Numbered from the stretch's first letter, positions 19,466 to 29,583 are shown. The stretch is 64,000 bases of DNA from Gillisia marina (GCF_000258765.1 NZ_AJLT01000003.1:62001-126000); one strand, 5' to 3'. Notes: generated from the sequence alone by a model not told the origin. Translations and numbers: made by a program.

Positions 19466-20350
19466 ATGATGACCGAAACAAAAAGCAATACCGCCCTAAA
19501 GATTTTAACCGGTATTTTGGCCGTTGCTCTAGTGGCACTAGGTATTTATACGGTTAAATTTTATAATGAAGAAAAGGAAAATAAGGCGATACTTCTAAAA
19601 GAAAAAAGTGTTATTGAAGATGAGCTTAATGACCTGATTGTAAAATACGATGAGGCTATCGAGACCAACGAAGTAATGGATCAAGATATGGTAAATGCGA
19701 GAGAGCGTATTTCCAGATTATTAGATTCGGTTAAAGATTCTGAAGCTAACCTAGTTTTGATTTCTAGATACAGAAGAGAAATTGGAGCTTTAAAAAGTGA
19801 GAAAGACAGACTTTTTAGAGTTGTAGATAGTTTAAGCAATCAAAATAGAATGATGGCAATGACTATAGATAGTACAAATACAGTACTAGCTCAAAAAGTT
19901 CGTCTATCAGATTCTTTACAAGTGAACAATCAGAGTCTTTCCACAAAAGTAGATAAGGCTTCGCAATTAAAAATCACATCTCTTAAAGGGGAAGGTGTTA
20001 TCGTTCGAAATAGTGGGAAACTGGTGGAGAACGATAAAACTCGTAGAATAGATCAAATTAGAACTTGCTTCACAATTAGTTCTAATGAGCTTGCTCCATC
20101 CGGAGAAAAAACAATGTATGTGCAGGTGTACAACCCGGAAAACGAATTGGTAGGAGATCAAATTGCGGTAAAACACGATGGTGGAGTTATGATGTACAGC
20201 GCAACTTCAACAGTGTTCTATGAAAATGAAGAATTGGACGTATGTATCCTTTCTAAAACTCAAGGAGATAAATTGCTGGAAGGCGCTTATAAAGTATATG
20301 TGTATGAAGGCCCACAACTTATTGGAACTTCAACTTTCAACCTAAATTAA
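19466..20350 (+). CDS. Membrane-anchored coiled-coil protein of unknown function
   Basis: 294 residues. One membrane span (ILTGILAVALVALGIYTVKF, residues about 14-34) is followed by a long heptad-rich coiled coil (about 35-165) and a C-terminal beta-rich domain containing RTCFTISSNELAPSGEKTMY and YVQVYNPENELVGDQIAV. Topology suggests an inner-membrane anchor with the coiled coil and C-domain in the periplasm (inference). I do not know a characterised relative. A 10-bp-stem terminator follows, which overlaps the glyS promoter. Confidence 0.75.
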   Translation: MMTETKSNTALKILTGILAVALVALGIYTVKFYNEEKENKAILLKEKSVIEDELNDLIVKYDEAIETNEVMDQDMVNARERISRLLDSVKDSEANLVLISRYRREIGALKSEKDRLFRVVDSLSNQNRMMAMTIDSTNTVLAQKVRLSDSLQVNNQSLSTKVDKASQLKITSLKGEGVIVRNSGKLVENDKTRRIDQIRTCFTISSNELAPSGEKTMYVQVYNPENELVGDQIAVKHDGGVMMYSATSTVFYENEELDVCILSKTQGDKLLEGAYKVYVYEGPQLIGTSTFNLN

Positions 20351-20370
20351 TAAAATAACAAAATTCATAA

Positions 20371-20402
20371 ACCGCCTTGAGCTTTATCAAGGCGGTTTTT
20401 TT
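20371..20402 (+). terminator. Strong terminator after the coiled-coil gene
   Basis: Perfect 10-bp stem ACCGCCTTGA / TCAAGGCGGT with a 6-nt loop and a run of seven T. The T-run abuts the glyS -7 box. Confidence 0.93.
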
Positions 20403-20409
20403 ATTTTTG
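20402..20409 (+). promoter_or_regulatory. glyS -7 box, giving a probable leaderless start
   Basis: TATTTTTG at 20402-20409 matches TAnnTTTG exactly. It ends 4 nt before the glyS ATG (20414), so transcription would start at or within a base or two of the start codon. The -33 region falls inside the preceding terminator stem. Confidence 0.65.
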
Positions 20410-20413
20410 CGCT

Positions 20414-21952
20414 ATGGCAAAACAAGAAGATTTATTTAAAAATGTGATTTCCCATGCTAAAGAGTATGGATATATATTCGCATCTAGTGAGATATACGAT
20501 GGCTTGAGTGCAGTTTATGACTACGGTCAGAATGGAGCTGAACTTAAAAAAAATATTAAAGAATACTGGTGGAAAAGTATGGTGCAGTTGCATCAGAACA
20601 TCGTTGGAATAGACTCTGCGATCTTGATGCATCCAAAAACATGGAAAGCTTCCGGTCACGTAGATGCCTTTACAGATCCTTTAATAGATAATAAAGACTC
20701 TAAAAAAAGATACCGTGCAGATGTTCTGGTGGAAGATTATGCCGAAAAATTGAATATAAAAGCGCTGAAAGAAATTACTAAGGCTAAAAAACGTTTTGGA
20801 GACGCTTTTAATGAGGAAGAGTTTATAACTACAAATCCTAGGGTTGTTAGATATTTATCTGATAAAAAACAGATTTTAGAGCGTTTGGCTAGTTCGCTTA
20901 CAAAAGAAGATCTTGAAGATGTAAAAGCTTTAATTGAAGAGTTAGAAATTGCCGATCCGGATACCGGTTCTAGAAATTGGACAGAAGTGCGTCAATTCAA
21001 TTTGATGTTTGGAACCAAGATGGGTGCTTCAGCAGATTCCTCTACAGATCTTTATTTGAGGCCGGAAACTGCCCAAGGGATTTTTGTGAATTTCGCGAAT
21101 GTTCAAAAAACAGGAAGGATGAAAATTCCTTTTGGAATTGCTCAAATAGGAAAAGCTTTCAGAAATGAGATCGTTGCGCGACAATTCATCTTTAGAATGC
21201 GTGAATTTGAACAAATGGAAATGCAATTTTTTGTGCGCCCTGGAGATGAGATGAAATGGTATGAGCACTGGAAAGAGCAGCGTATAAAATGGCATCATTC
21301 TTTAAACTTAGGAGAAGAAAATTATAGATTTCACGATCATGAGAAATTGGCACATTACGCCAATGCCGCCGCCGATATTGAATTTGATTTTCCATTCGGA
21401 TTTAAAGAATTAGAAGGAATTCACTCCAGAACAGATTTCGATTTAAAAGCACATGAAGAATTTTCTGGTAAAAAGCTTAGGTTTTTCGATCCGGAAATTA
21501 ATGAGAATTATGTGCCTTACGTAATAGAAACCTCAATAGGATTAGACAGAATGTTCTTAGCGGTTCTTTCTTCATCTTTAAAAGATGAAACTTTAGAGGA
21601 TGGTTCTTCCAGAACAGTCTTGAAATTACCGGCAATTTTAGCGCCCACAAAAGCGGCTATTTTACCTCTAGTTAAGAAAGATGGTCTACCGGAATTGGCT
21701 CAAAAAATCATCGATGATCTAAAATGGGATTTTAAAGTTCAATACGACGAAAAAGACGCAATTGGAAGAAGGTATAGAAGGCAAGATGCAGCAGGAACTC
21801 CTTTATGTATTACTGTAGATCATGATTCTTTACAGGATAATTCTGTAACTATAAGATACAGGGATAGTATGGAACAAAAGCGGGTTGCGATCTCTGAATT
21901 ACCGAAACTTATAAAAAAAGAAATAGATTTTAAGCATTGGATGGGAGCATAA
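20414..21952 (+). CDS. glyS: Glycine--tRNA ligase (class II, single-chain type)
   Basis: 512 residues of the homodimeric eukaryote/archaea-like GlyRS. Class-II motif 2 is seen as FRNEIVARQFIFRMREFEQME, motif 3 as VIETSIGLDRMFLA, and the N-terminus LFKNVISHAKEYGYIFASSE is typical. DSSTDLYLRPETAQGIFVNF is the highly conserved glycine/ATP-site block. The C-terminal anticodon-binding domain begins near residue 400 (LPAILAPTKAAILPLV) and ends with MEQKRVAISEL. It charges tRNA-Gly. Single-gene unit between two strong terminators. The symbol glyQS is also used. Confidence 0.97.
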   Translation: MAKQEDLFKNVISHAKEYGYIFASSEIYDGLSAVYDYGQNGAELKKNIKEYWWKSMVQLHQNIVGIDSAILMHPKTWKASGHVDAFTDPLIDNKDSKKRYRADVLVEDYAEKLNIKALKEITKAKKRFGDAFNEEEFITTNPRVVRYLSDKKQILERLASSLTKEDLEDVKALIEELEIADPDTGSRNWTEVRQFNLMFGTKMGASADSSTDLYLRPETAQGIFVNFANVQKTGRMKIPFGIAQIGKAFRNEIVARQFIFRMREFEQMEMQFFVRPGDEMKWYEHWKEQRIKWHHSLNLGEENYRFHDHEKLAHYANAAADIEFDFPFGFKELEGIHSRTDFDLKAHEEFSGKKLRFFDPEINENYVPYVIETSIGLDRMFLAVLSSSLKDETLEDGSSRTVLKLPAILAPTKAAILPLVKKDGLPELAQKIIDDLKWDFKVQYDEKDAIGRRYRRQDAAGTPLCITVDHDSLQDNSVTIRYRDSMEQKRVAISELPKLIKKEIDFKHWMGA

Positions 21953-21980
21953 TCTGAGGCTAATTTTCACATATAATTAA

Positions 21981-22011
21981 GAGGCAATTAATATATTTAA
22001 TTGCCTCTTTT
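21981..22011 (+). terminator. Terminator after glyS
   Basis: Perfect 11-bp stem GAGGCAATTAA / TTAATTGCCTC with a 5-nt loop, followed by a T-rich tail. Confidence 0.9.
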
Positions 22012-22071
22012 ATTTTATAATTGATTATTTTTAAGGCTTTAATAAAATAGATGCTCTCCTTGAACTATAAT

Positions 22072-25056
22072 ATGATCAAAAATATACTATACTTAGCACT
22101 GTTCTTCCTTTTCTTTTCTATACAAATTACTGCACAAACAAGAGAAACATCGGGACCTGTGTATATAGATTCTTCTGTTGCAATTCCGGTTACTGCGATT
22201 TCCACCAGAAAAATGAAAGCACCTTCTACAGAATATAAGTTGGTGAATCCTAGAAATAGAGGGATTAATAAAGTGGTACCCGGTAAGGGTTTGCCAAAAA
22301 CCCAAGATGCTGCGTTGCAGTCTAAAATGGGAGAATTACCGGGAAAAGCACCCCTTTTCACTTTTGATGCGGCAGTAACAAGATCTACACCATCAGATCC
22401 CACAGGTGCTGCGGGTCCAAATCACTATGTAAATGGATGGAACTCTGCTTTTTCGATATTCGACAAAAGCGGAAATCAAATTGTTCCTCCGGCTTCACTT
22501 TCCAGTATTGGAGGGGAATTTACCAACGAAAATTTAGGAGATCCCATCATTTTATACGATGAATTTGCAGATCGTTTTTTGATCACTCAGTTTAGTGATA
22601 CTCCAGAGGGATTTTTAGTAGCGGTTTCGCAAACATCAGATCCAGTTAATGGAGGCTGGAATACGTATAGATTTTCAACAAATGGAGCTTTACCAGATTA
22701 TCCGAAAATTTCTGTTTGGAGTGATGGATATTATGTGACAACGAATAAGAATTCAAATACCGCAAGTACAAGTCAAGTGGTTTACGTTTTTGAACGTGAT
22801 AAAATGTTGGTTGGGGAAAGTGCTAAAGTGGTTTCATTTCCTTTACCGGGTGTAAGAACAAATGGTTTTTACAGTCCGGCAGGTTTTCATGCAATGGGAG
22901 GAGAACTTCCGCCGAGAGGGAATTCTCCGATCATATTCTTACAAGATGATGCTTGGGCCGGAGTTTCGGAGGATCATTTAAAATTCTGGAATATCAATAT
23001 AGATTGGAATTCACCGGGAAGCTCAACTATTGCTGAGTCTCAGGAATTGGGAACAGGCAATGGAGTAACTCCATTTATCGCGACTTTCGATGGAGGTGCA
23101 TTTTCTAATTTGGCACAACCTGGAGAGACGCCAGATTTGGATGCCTTACAGGCGACAATGATGTACATGACGCAGTATAGGCGCTTCCCTACCTATAATG
23201 CAGCGGTGCTCAATTTTGTTGTAGATATAGACGCAACGGCAGCCGAGCATGCAGGAATTAGATGGTACGAGCTAAGGCAGCCTACCAACGGTGGTCTTTG
23301 GACAGTTTTTCAGGAAGGAACATATGCACCAGATAAAAGCGATCGATATTCCGGTAGTATAGGTATGGATGCTCAAGGTAATATAGGCTTAGGTTTTACA
23401 GTGTTAGACGACAGCCCTGAAACTCCTATTTTTCCTTCGATTAGATACACAGGAAGGTATAACAATGATCCCAAAGGCATAATGACCTTAAAGGAAGAAG
23501 TTATTGTGAATGGAATTAGTGCCGATCCATCTTCCAGATATGGAGATTACGCGCATCTTACAGTAGATCCGGCAGACGACTTAACTTTCTGGCATAACGG
23601 AGAATATTTTGACAGTCCCGATAGAAAAAACAGAGTAGGTGTTTTTAAGCTTGCTCCGGATTTCACCAACGATGTTGGAATTGTGGCTTTGGTAAGGCCT
23701 ACAAATGCCACCTTAACTTCTTCAGAAATTGTTACCGTTACCATTAGGAATTATGGACTTACTTCTCAATCAAATATTCCAGTTAGTTATTCTGTAGACG
23801 GTGGGCCGGTAGTCACTGAAACTTTTACCGGTACGATTCCGGGAACTAGCTCTGTAGATTTTACATTTTCAACAAACGCTAACCTTGGGATTATTGGACA
23901 AACATATACGTTTGTTGTGACTACCAATTTAGATATCGATGAGAATGAAAATAACGATTCGTTTACCATAAATGTTAAGAATTTATTTGCAAAAGATGTA
24001 GGAGTTACTTCTATTGATTCTCCGGTAACCGGTTTAAATTTAACTGCATCGGAAGATGTTACAATTACTATTGAAAATTTTGGAGGAGAACCACAATCAA
24101 ATATACCTGTTGCTTACAGAATAGAGAATAATCAAAAAATAAATGAAGTTTTTCCCGGAACAATTCCTGTTGGAGAAAATGCTGTTTATACCTTTTCGCA
24201 AACTGCAAATCTTTCGGCATCTGGTCGTTATAGGCTATTCGCAGAAACTAATTTGGTAGGAGATCAAGACAATACTAATAATTCCAAAACAAAGTCTGTA
24301 GCCAATTTAAATTGTATTCCGGTGGGATCAGACTGTGCGAGTTTCGGAGACGGATTATCTTATTTTGAACTTGGCGATATTTTAAATGAACGTATTCCTT
24401 GTACAAATGGATATGCCGATTTTATTGGGTTCTCTACAGATTTAGATCGTTCCGTTGGCACTTATACAGTTACAGTAAAAACACTTTTCGACAATCCTCA
24501 GGATGAGAAATTTTCTATGTGGATAGACCTTAATGATAACGGAACTTTCGATGATTCTGAAATTGTAATTTCTGCTCAAAATATTCCTGCAGCCAATACT
24601 GCTTTTTCATATGAGTTTATCTTGCCAAATGATGCTCCATTAGGCCAGCATTTGTTAAGGGTTCGAGCGGGTGATACTTCTTTTGGTGGGGATCTAAATA
24701 ACCCGTGTAGTGTGATGGATTTTGGAACTACACACGATTATACTGTTAGAATTACAGATTCAACTTTAAATATCGATGATTTTTTATTGAATGAAGCAAA
24801 TCTTCAGATCGTGGAACAAAATCCAGATGCGAATGAAGGTATTTACAGAGTGTTCTTAGAAACTCCATTCGATCAGCCATTGCGAATAACGGTTCATAAT
24901 TTATTAGGACAAAAAATGATCGAAAATCAAGTGGACAATGTAAATGGTCAAGGCTATTTATATGAAATCGATATGTCTTACGCTGCGTCCGGTGCTTATT
25001 TATTAAGAATAGGAACTCGGGATGTAGGAGTTGTGAAAAGATTCTTGGTTAAATAA
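22072..25056 (+). CDS. Secreted multidomain protein with type IX secretion C-terminal signal
   Basis: About 994 residues from ATG 22072, chosen because MIKNILYLALFFLFFSIQIT is a proper signal peptide; an upstream ATG at 22051 adds seven poorly fitting residues. After a large beta-rich N-terminal domain (to about 530) come two CARDB-like repeats starting at DVGIVALVRPTNATLTSSE and DVGVTSIDSPVTGLNLTASE (about 540 and 650), then a GEVED-like domain with MWIDLNDNGTFDDSEIV (about 820). The last 90 residues (TVHNLLGQKMIENQ, GAYLLRIGTRDVGVVKRFLV) are a Por-type sorting domain, so the protein is exported by the T9SS to the surface. No catalytic motif is recognised. Confidence 0.88.
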   Translation: MIKNILYLALFFLFFSIQITAQTRETSGPVYIDSSVAIPVTAISTRKMKAPSTEYKLVNPRNRGINKVVPGKGLPKTQDAALQSKMGELPGKAPLFTFDAAVTRSTPSDPTGAAGPNHYVNGWNSAFSIFDKSGNQIVPPASLSSIGGEFTNENLGDPIILYDEFADRFLITQFSDTPEGFLVAVSQTSDPVNGGWNTYRFSTNGALPDYPKISVWSDGYYVTTNKNSNTASTSQVVYVFERDKMLVGESAKVVSFPLPGVRTNGFYSPAGFHAMGGELPPRGNSPIIFLQDDAWAGVSEDHLKFWNINIDWNSPGSSTIAESQELGTGNGVTPFIATFDGGAFSNLAQPGETPDLDALQATMMYMTQYRRFPTYNAAVLNFVVDIDATAAEHAGIRWYELRQPTNGGLWTVFQEGTYAPDKSDRYSGSIGMDAQGNIGLGFTVLDDSPETPIFPSIRYTGRYNNDPKGIMTLKEEVIVNGISADPSSRYGDYAHLTVDPADDLTFWHNGEYFDSPDRKNRVGVFKLAPDFTNDVGIVALVRPTNATLTSSEIVTVTIRNYGLTSQSNIPVSYSVDGGPVVTETFTGTIPGTSSVDFTFSTNANLGIIGQTYTFVVTTNLDIDENENNDSFTINVKNLFAKDVGVTSIDSPVTGLNLTASEDVTITIENFGGEPQSNIPVAYRIENNQKINEVFPGTIPVGENAVYTFSQTANLSASGRYRLFAETNLVGDQDNTNNSKTKSVANLNCIPVGSDCASFGDGLSYFELGDILNERIPCTNGYADFIGFSTDLDRSVGTYTVTVKTLFDNPQDEKFSMWIDLNDNGTFDDSEIVISAQNIPAANTAFSYEFILPNDAPLGQHLLRVRAGDTSFGGDLNNPCSVMDFGTTHDYTVRITDSTLNIDDFLLNEANLQIVEQNPDANEGIYRVFLETPFDQPLRITVHNLLGQKMIENQVDNVNGQGYLYEIDMSYAASGAYLLRIGTRDVGVVKRFLVK

Positions 25057-25152
25057 TTCGCGGATTAATCAACATTAAAATAAGATGAAATCTATCTTCA
25101 AAATAATTGATGGCATTTGCTATTGATTGTTTTTTAAGAAATATTAAAAATT

Positions 25153-25932
25153 ATGAAAATTATATCCTACAATGTAAATGGAATTAGAGCAGCTATCAGA
25201 AAAGGGGTTATAGAATGGCTGTCTGCAGCTAATCCAGATGTTGTTTGTTTGCAGGAAATAAAAGCTTCTCCAGATCAATTAGACCTTAGCATTTTTGAAG
25301 ATACTGGTTATAAATACAATTATTGGTATCCCGCTCAAAAAAAAGGCTATAGTGGTGTAGCAATTTTGAGCAAGCATGAGCCTAAACATATAGAATATGG
25401 AACCGGGATAGATTATATGGATTTTGAAGGCCGGAATATTCGTGTAGACTTTGAGAATTTCTCTGTGATGAGTCTTTATCTCCCTTCAGGAACAAACATA
25501 AATAGATTAGAGTTCAAACTTCAATTCATGGCAGATTTTCAGCGTTATGTGGATATTCTGAAGACTCAAATTCCTAATTTAATTATTTGCGGCGATTATA
25601 ATATTTGTCACGAAGCTATCGATATTCACGATCCCGTTAGATTGAAAAATACTTCCGGATTTCTGCCTGTAGAAAGGAAGTGGATAGATGGGTTTATGAA
25701 AAGCGGTTTTATAGATACTTTTCGCTACTTTAATAAAGAAGCAACAGATCAATATTCATGGTGGAGTTATAGAGCAGGAGCGCGTGGAAATAATAAAGGC
25801 TGGCGTATAGATTACAATTTGGTTTCTAACTCTATGGAGACAAAGCTTAAAAGGGCAGTAATCCTTCCGGACGCAATGCATAGTGACCATTGCCCGGTGT
25901 TGTTGGAAATTGAATCTATCTACGCAAACTAA
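25153..25932 (+). CDS. xth: Exodeoxyribonuclease III
   Basis: 259 residues of the exonuclease-endonuclease-phosphatase fold. Active-site blocks: ISYNVNGIRAA with the metal Asn, CLQEIKA with the metal Glu, CGDYNICHEAIDIHDP, KGWRIDYNLVS and MHSDHCPVLLEIE with the catalytic Asp-His pair. It repairs abasic sites and removes 3' blocks, working upstream of base-excision gap filling. The ATG opens directly at the first conserved strand MKIISYNVNG. Followed 37 nt later by an aldo/keto reductase on the same strand. Confidence 0.95.
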   Translation: MKIISYNVNGIRAAIRKGVIEWLSAANPDVVCLQEIKASPDQLDLSIFEDTGYKYNYWYPAQKKGYSGVAILSKHEPKHIEYGTGIDYMDFEGRNIRVDFENFSVMSLYLPSGTNINRLEFKLQFMADFQRYVDILKTQIPNLIICGDYNICHEAIDIHDPVRLKNTSGFLPVERKWIDGFMKSGFIDTFRYFNKEATDQYSWWSYRAGARGNNKGWRIDYNLVSNSMETKLKRAVILPDAMHSDHCPVLLEIESIYAN

Positions 25933-25969
25933 AATTTTAATCTTCTTCTAAAAATTTTATACACTTATA

Positions 25970-27004
25970 ATGAAATACACTACGCTTCCAAATTCCGATA
26001 TTAAAGTAAGTAAAATCTGTTTAGGTTCTATGACGTGGGGACAACAGAACACAGAAGCTGAAGGCCATGCTCAACTGGACTATGCATTAGATCAAGGAGT
26101 TAATTTTATAGATACGGCCGAAATGTATTCGGTTCCTGCAAATAAGGACACTCAGGGAAGTACGGAGAAAATTATAGGAAGTTGGTTTAAAAAAACTGGA
26201 AATAGAGATAAGGTAGTTTTAGCAACTAAGATAGCTGGTCCGGGGAGGGCGATGGCTCATATTAGACCTAATTTAGGCTTTTCTAAGGCTGCATTGAATG
26301 ATGCACTCACAAAAAGTTTTAAAAGATTACAGACAGATTATATAGACCTCTACCAATTGCATTGGCCGGAACGAAATTCTAATTTCTTCGGAAAGCGTGG
26401 ATTTGAGAACGATCCATCTGAAGAATGGGAGGATAATTTCAAGGAAATTCTTTTCAGTTTAAATGAATTCATTAAGGAAGGGAAAATTAGAAAAATTGGA
26501 CTGTCAAATGAATCTCCATATGGAGTGATGCGTTGCTTGGAAGAAGCTCGAAACGGTACTCCTAAAATAAGTACGGTTCAAAATCCATATAGTTTGCTAA
26601 ATAGAAAAGATGAAATAGGTCTTACTGAAATTTATCATCGAGAAGATGTTGGTTTGTTTCCTTATTCTCCTTTAGGGATGGGCTCGCTTAGCGGGAAATA
26701 TTTAAAAGATAAGAATGCAAACGGAAGGTTGAATTTATTTCCTCAATATAACCGATATGGAAACCCTCAAGCGGTGAAAGCGATTGAAAAGTATGTAAGT
26801 ATTGCTAATGATCATCAAATGAAACCGGCACAAATGGCATTGGCATTTGTGAATATGCAGCCGTTTGTAACCAGTAATATTATTGGTGCTACATCGCTAG
26901 AGCAATTAAAAGAAAATATTGGAAGTGTAGATATAGCGCTTTCAGACAAAATAGTTCAGGAGATCAATGCCGTTCATGAGGCAATTCCTAATCCTGCTCC
27001 TTAA
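25970..27004 (+). CDS. NADP(H)-dependent aldo/keto reductase (Tas-like)
   Basis: 344 residues of an (alpha/beta)8 barrel. The catalytic tetrad is visible: Asp and Tyr in FIDTAEMYSVP, Lys in VVLATKIAGPGR, His in DLYQLHWPER. ICLGSMTWGQQNTEAEGHAQ at the N-terminus is characteristic of the Tas subgroup of AKRs, and the C-terminal TSNIIGATSLEQLKENI is the NADP-binding end. The physiological substrate is unknown. The stop overlaps tail-to-tail by 4 nt with the M23 lipoprotein gene. Confidence 0.92.
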   Translation: MKYTTLPNSDIKVSKICLGSMTWGQQNTEAEGHAQLDYALDQGVNFIDTAEMYSVPANKDTQGSTEKIIGSWFKKTGNRDKVVLATKIAGPGRAMAHIRPNLGFSKAALNDALTKSFKRLQTDYIDLYQLHWPERNSNFFGKRGFENDPSEEWEDNFKEILFSLNEFIKEGKIRKIGLSNESPYGVMRCLEEARNGTPKISTVQNPYSLLNRKDEIGLTEIYHREDVGLFPYSPLGMGSLSGKYLKDKNANGRLNLFPQYNRYGNPQAVKAIEKYVSIANDHQMKPAQMALAFVNMQPFVTSNIIGATSLEQLKENIGSVDIALSDKIVQEINAVHEAIPNPAP

Positions 27005-28134
27005 TCTAAAGGTGTTGCTAAAGAGGAATGAAGAAATGATGACATCTTGGAATTGGAGGCTTTAATATGGTACCAATCATCTGTTTTTCCCAAAACCTGA
27101 ACTGTATCTCCTGCAGAAAGTTTTTGTGTAATTTCAGAATTTTTTACCGAATTATTGTTGCGTAAGTTTGCTGTAGTTTTAATTATTGCCAATTGATTCA
27201 CAGGAAAGAAAGAATTTTTTCCGGCGGGTTTGAAATCGCTCTTTTTAATAAAATGATATGGATTAATCGCTCCACGATATCCCCGATATATACCAAAATG
27301 TAAGTGCGGCGCAGTAGTTCTGGCATTTCCCGTATTTCCCACAAAACCTATTGTATCCCCGGAGTTCACTTGATATTTGTTAATAGGTGCAATACTGTCT
27401 AAATGTGCATAATATAGGGACTGTCCTCGCTTGGGATCGCGTAACCATACTTGTTTTCCTCCCAAACCTTTTTCGCCACTGGAGGTAATTCTTCCATCTA
27501 CGCTAGCAATAACAGGAGTACCGCGTTTCGCGAAAATATCTATGCCTTCGTGCGATCTTTTTCCGCCATCTCGCTGTGCCCCCCAAAAGCTTTGAGTATC
27601 CGAATTTCTGCCCCCTGCAACCGGGAAAAGATATAAGGGGGACCTTTTTATTTCGATATTAAAAAATGAACTAGCGTCAATTTCAGGTTGAACCACAATT
27701 TTGTAAAGATTGTCTTCTTCGATTTCCAATTTAAGGGATTGCTCTCCAAAACCAGAACTTTTCATATTTTGATAGCCTGAACTCTCCATGGAGAAAACAT
27801 CTATAAAAGTAAGGGAGGAAGTTGAATCCTGTTGAATTTTCACTGAAAGTAAATCTCCCCGATGAAGTTCTACTAAGTAGGAATAAACCGAAAAACTTTT
27901 AGGGAAAAATTTACCAGATTCTCGGTAAGGCAAATTGATGAAAATGCTATCATTTGTTATCGATTTGTCTTTTTCTGTTTTCCAAAGGGCAAATAATTTA
28001 TCATTAACCTGCAAATCTCTTTTATATACTTCTCGCGCAGTAGGTTTGGTAATTAAATCTTTAGCTTTATTGATATTAGAGCAGCTTTCTAGAATTAAAA
28101 TGAGAAATAAAAACCATAAAATTCTACTGTGCAT
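27001..28134 (-). CDS. M23 peptidase lipoprotein with C-terminal SH3-like domain
   Basis: 377 residues. Lipoprotein signal with Cys18 (LILILESCSN). Middle LytM/M23 domain (about 175-300) with zinc ligands in RSHEGIDIFAKRGTPV and the HxH of APHLHFGIYRG; GDTIGFVGNTGNA is the usual intervening block. C-terminal SH3b-like part (KLSAGDTVQVLGKTDDWYHI) is suited to wall binding. It presumably cleaves peptidoglycan cross-links or activates an amidase from the envelope. Tail overlaps the AKR gene; 43 nt from radA upstream on the same strand. Confidence 0.92.
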   Translation of the reverse strand: MHSRILWFLFLILILESCSNINKAKDLITKPTAREVYKRDLQVNDKLFALWKTEKDKSITNDSIFINLPYRESGKFFPKSFSVYSYLVELHRGDLLSVKIQQDSTSSLTFIDVFSMESSGYQNMKSSGFGEQSLKLEIEEDNLYKIVVQPEIDASSFFNIEIKRSPLYLFPVAGGRNSDTQSFWGAQRDGGKRSHEGIDIFAKRGTPVIASVDGRITSSGEKGLGGKQVWLRDPKRGQSLYYAHLDSIAPINKYQVNSGDTIGFVGNTGNARTTAPHLHFGIYRGYRGAINPYHFIKKSDFKPAGKNSFFPVNQLAIIKTTANLRNNNSVKNSEITQKLSAGDTVQVLGKTDDWYHIKASNSKMSSFLHSSLATPLD

Positions 28135-28177
28135 CGCCTTGATTTTTTTAGTTGTGAAACACAGTAATTATGCCAGT

Positions 28178-29542
28178 TTACCCAAACAAAAAACTCACTA
28201 CATCTTCAATTTTAGCAACTTTCTGAATTTTAATCATATAATTTGATTTTGGAAGCTTGGTTTGTGAGGAGATCATGATTGTTGAAAAACCTAATTTTTC
28301 AGCTTCAGTAATTCGTTGTTCAGCTCTGGTAACCGGTCTAATCTCTCCTGCCAGTCCAATTTCGGCTGCAAAACAAATGTCTTTAGAAATTGCAATATCT
28401 TCGTTAGAAGAAAGGATTGCGGCAATAACAGCTAGATCTATTGCGGGGTCATCAACACTAATTCCTCCGGTTACATTTAAGAAGACATCTTTTGCTCCCA
28501 ACCTAAATCCGGCACGTTTTTCTAGGACAGCCAAAAGCATATTTAATCTCTTGGCATTATAGCCGGTTGTAGAGCGCTGTGGTGTTCCATAAACCGCAGA
28601 GCTTACCAAGGCTTGAATTTCGATCATCAAAGGCCGTGCGCCTTCTAAAGTTGAAGAAATTGCGGTACCGCTTAAGCCTTCATCATTCTTAGAGATCAAT
28701 ATTTCAGAGGGGTTGGAGACTTCTCTTAATCCGCTTCCCAACATTTCGTAGATTCCTAGCTCGTGCGTAGATCCAAACCTGTTCTTATTGGCTCTTAAAA
28801 TCCGGTATACATGATTTCTATCGCCTTCAAACTGTAAAACGGTATCCACCATGTGCTCTAAAACTTTTGGGCCAGCGATGCTTCCCTCCTTAGTTATGTG
28901 TCCAATTAAAATTACAGGAACACCGGTTTCTTTTGCAAACTTTATTAGCTCTGCAGTACATTCTCTAACCTGAGAAATGCTTCCGGGCGAGCTTTCAATA
29001 TAATCGCTATGTAAGGTTTGGATGGAATCTACAATTACAATTTCTGGCTTTAAAGCTTCAATTTGTTTAAAAATATTCTGGGTTTTAGTTTCCGTAAGAA
29101 TATAGCAATTTGCAGGATTAGAATTTATGCGTGATGCCCGCATTTTAATTTGCTGCTGACTTTCTTCTCCGGAAACATATAAGGTTTTATGGCTTAAATG
29201 AAGTGAAATTTGCAACAATAAAGTGCTTTTTCCAATCCCAGGTTCTCCCCCTAACAGGATTAGCGATCCCGGCACAATTCCGCCTCCTAGAACTCTGTTT
29301 AGTTCTGCATTATTGGTATCCAATCTTGTTTCTAAAGAAACTTCGATCTCTGCAATTTTTAAAGGTTTTGAAACCCTTTTTGCTTCCCTAACAGTAGGTG
29401 ATTTCCAACCTTTTTTATCGGGGGTTTGAATTACTTCTTCTACAAGCGTATTCCACTCTTTACAGGCAGAACATTGTCCCTGCCATTTGGAATGTTGAGT
29501 GCCACAATTTTGACAATAAAAAGTGGTTTTTATCTTTGCCAT
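28178..29542 (-). CDS. radA: DNA repair protein RadA
   Basis: 454 residues. Zinc finger at 10-27 (Cys10, 13, 24, 27; CQNCGTQHSKWQGQCSAC), RecA-like ATPase with Walker A GGEPGIGKST, the RadA-specific KNRFG motif (RANKNRFGSTHELG), and a C-terminal Lon-protease-like domain (FLNVTGGISVDDPAIDLAVI). RadA is a DnaB-type helicase that promotes branch migration in recombination. Frame intact, normal length. Confidence 0.97.
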   Translation of the reverse strand: MAKIKTTFYCQNCGTQHSKWQGQCSACKEWNTLVEEVIQTPDKKGWKSPTVREAKRVSKPLKIAEIEVSLETRLDTNNAELNRVLGGGIVPGSLILLGGEPGIGKSTLLLQISLHLSHKTLYVSGEESQQQIKMRASRINSNPANCYILTETKTQNIFKQIEALKPEIVIVDSIQTLHSDYIESSPGSISQVRECTAELIKFAKETGVPVILIGHITKEGSIAGPKVLEHMVDTVLQFEGDRNHVYRILRANKNRFGSTHELGIYEMLGSGLREVSNPSEILISKNDEGLSGTAISSTLEGARPLMIEIQALVSSAVYGTPQRSTTGYNAKRLNMLLAVLEKRAGFRLGAKDVFLNVTGGISVDDPAIDLAVIAAILSSNEDIAISKDICFAAEIGLAGEIRPVTRAEQRITEAEKLGFSTIMISSQTKLPKSNYMIKIQKVAKIEDVVSFLFG

Positions 29543-29583
29543 AATTCAATCCAGATATAAATTTAATTTTTGTTTTAAAGCGG

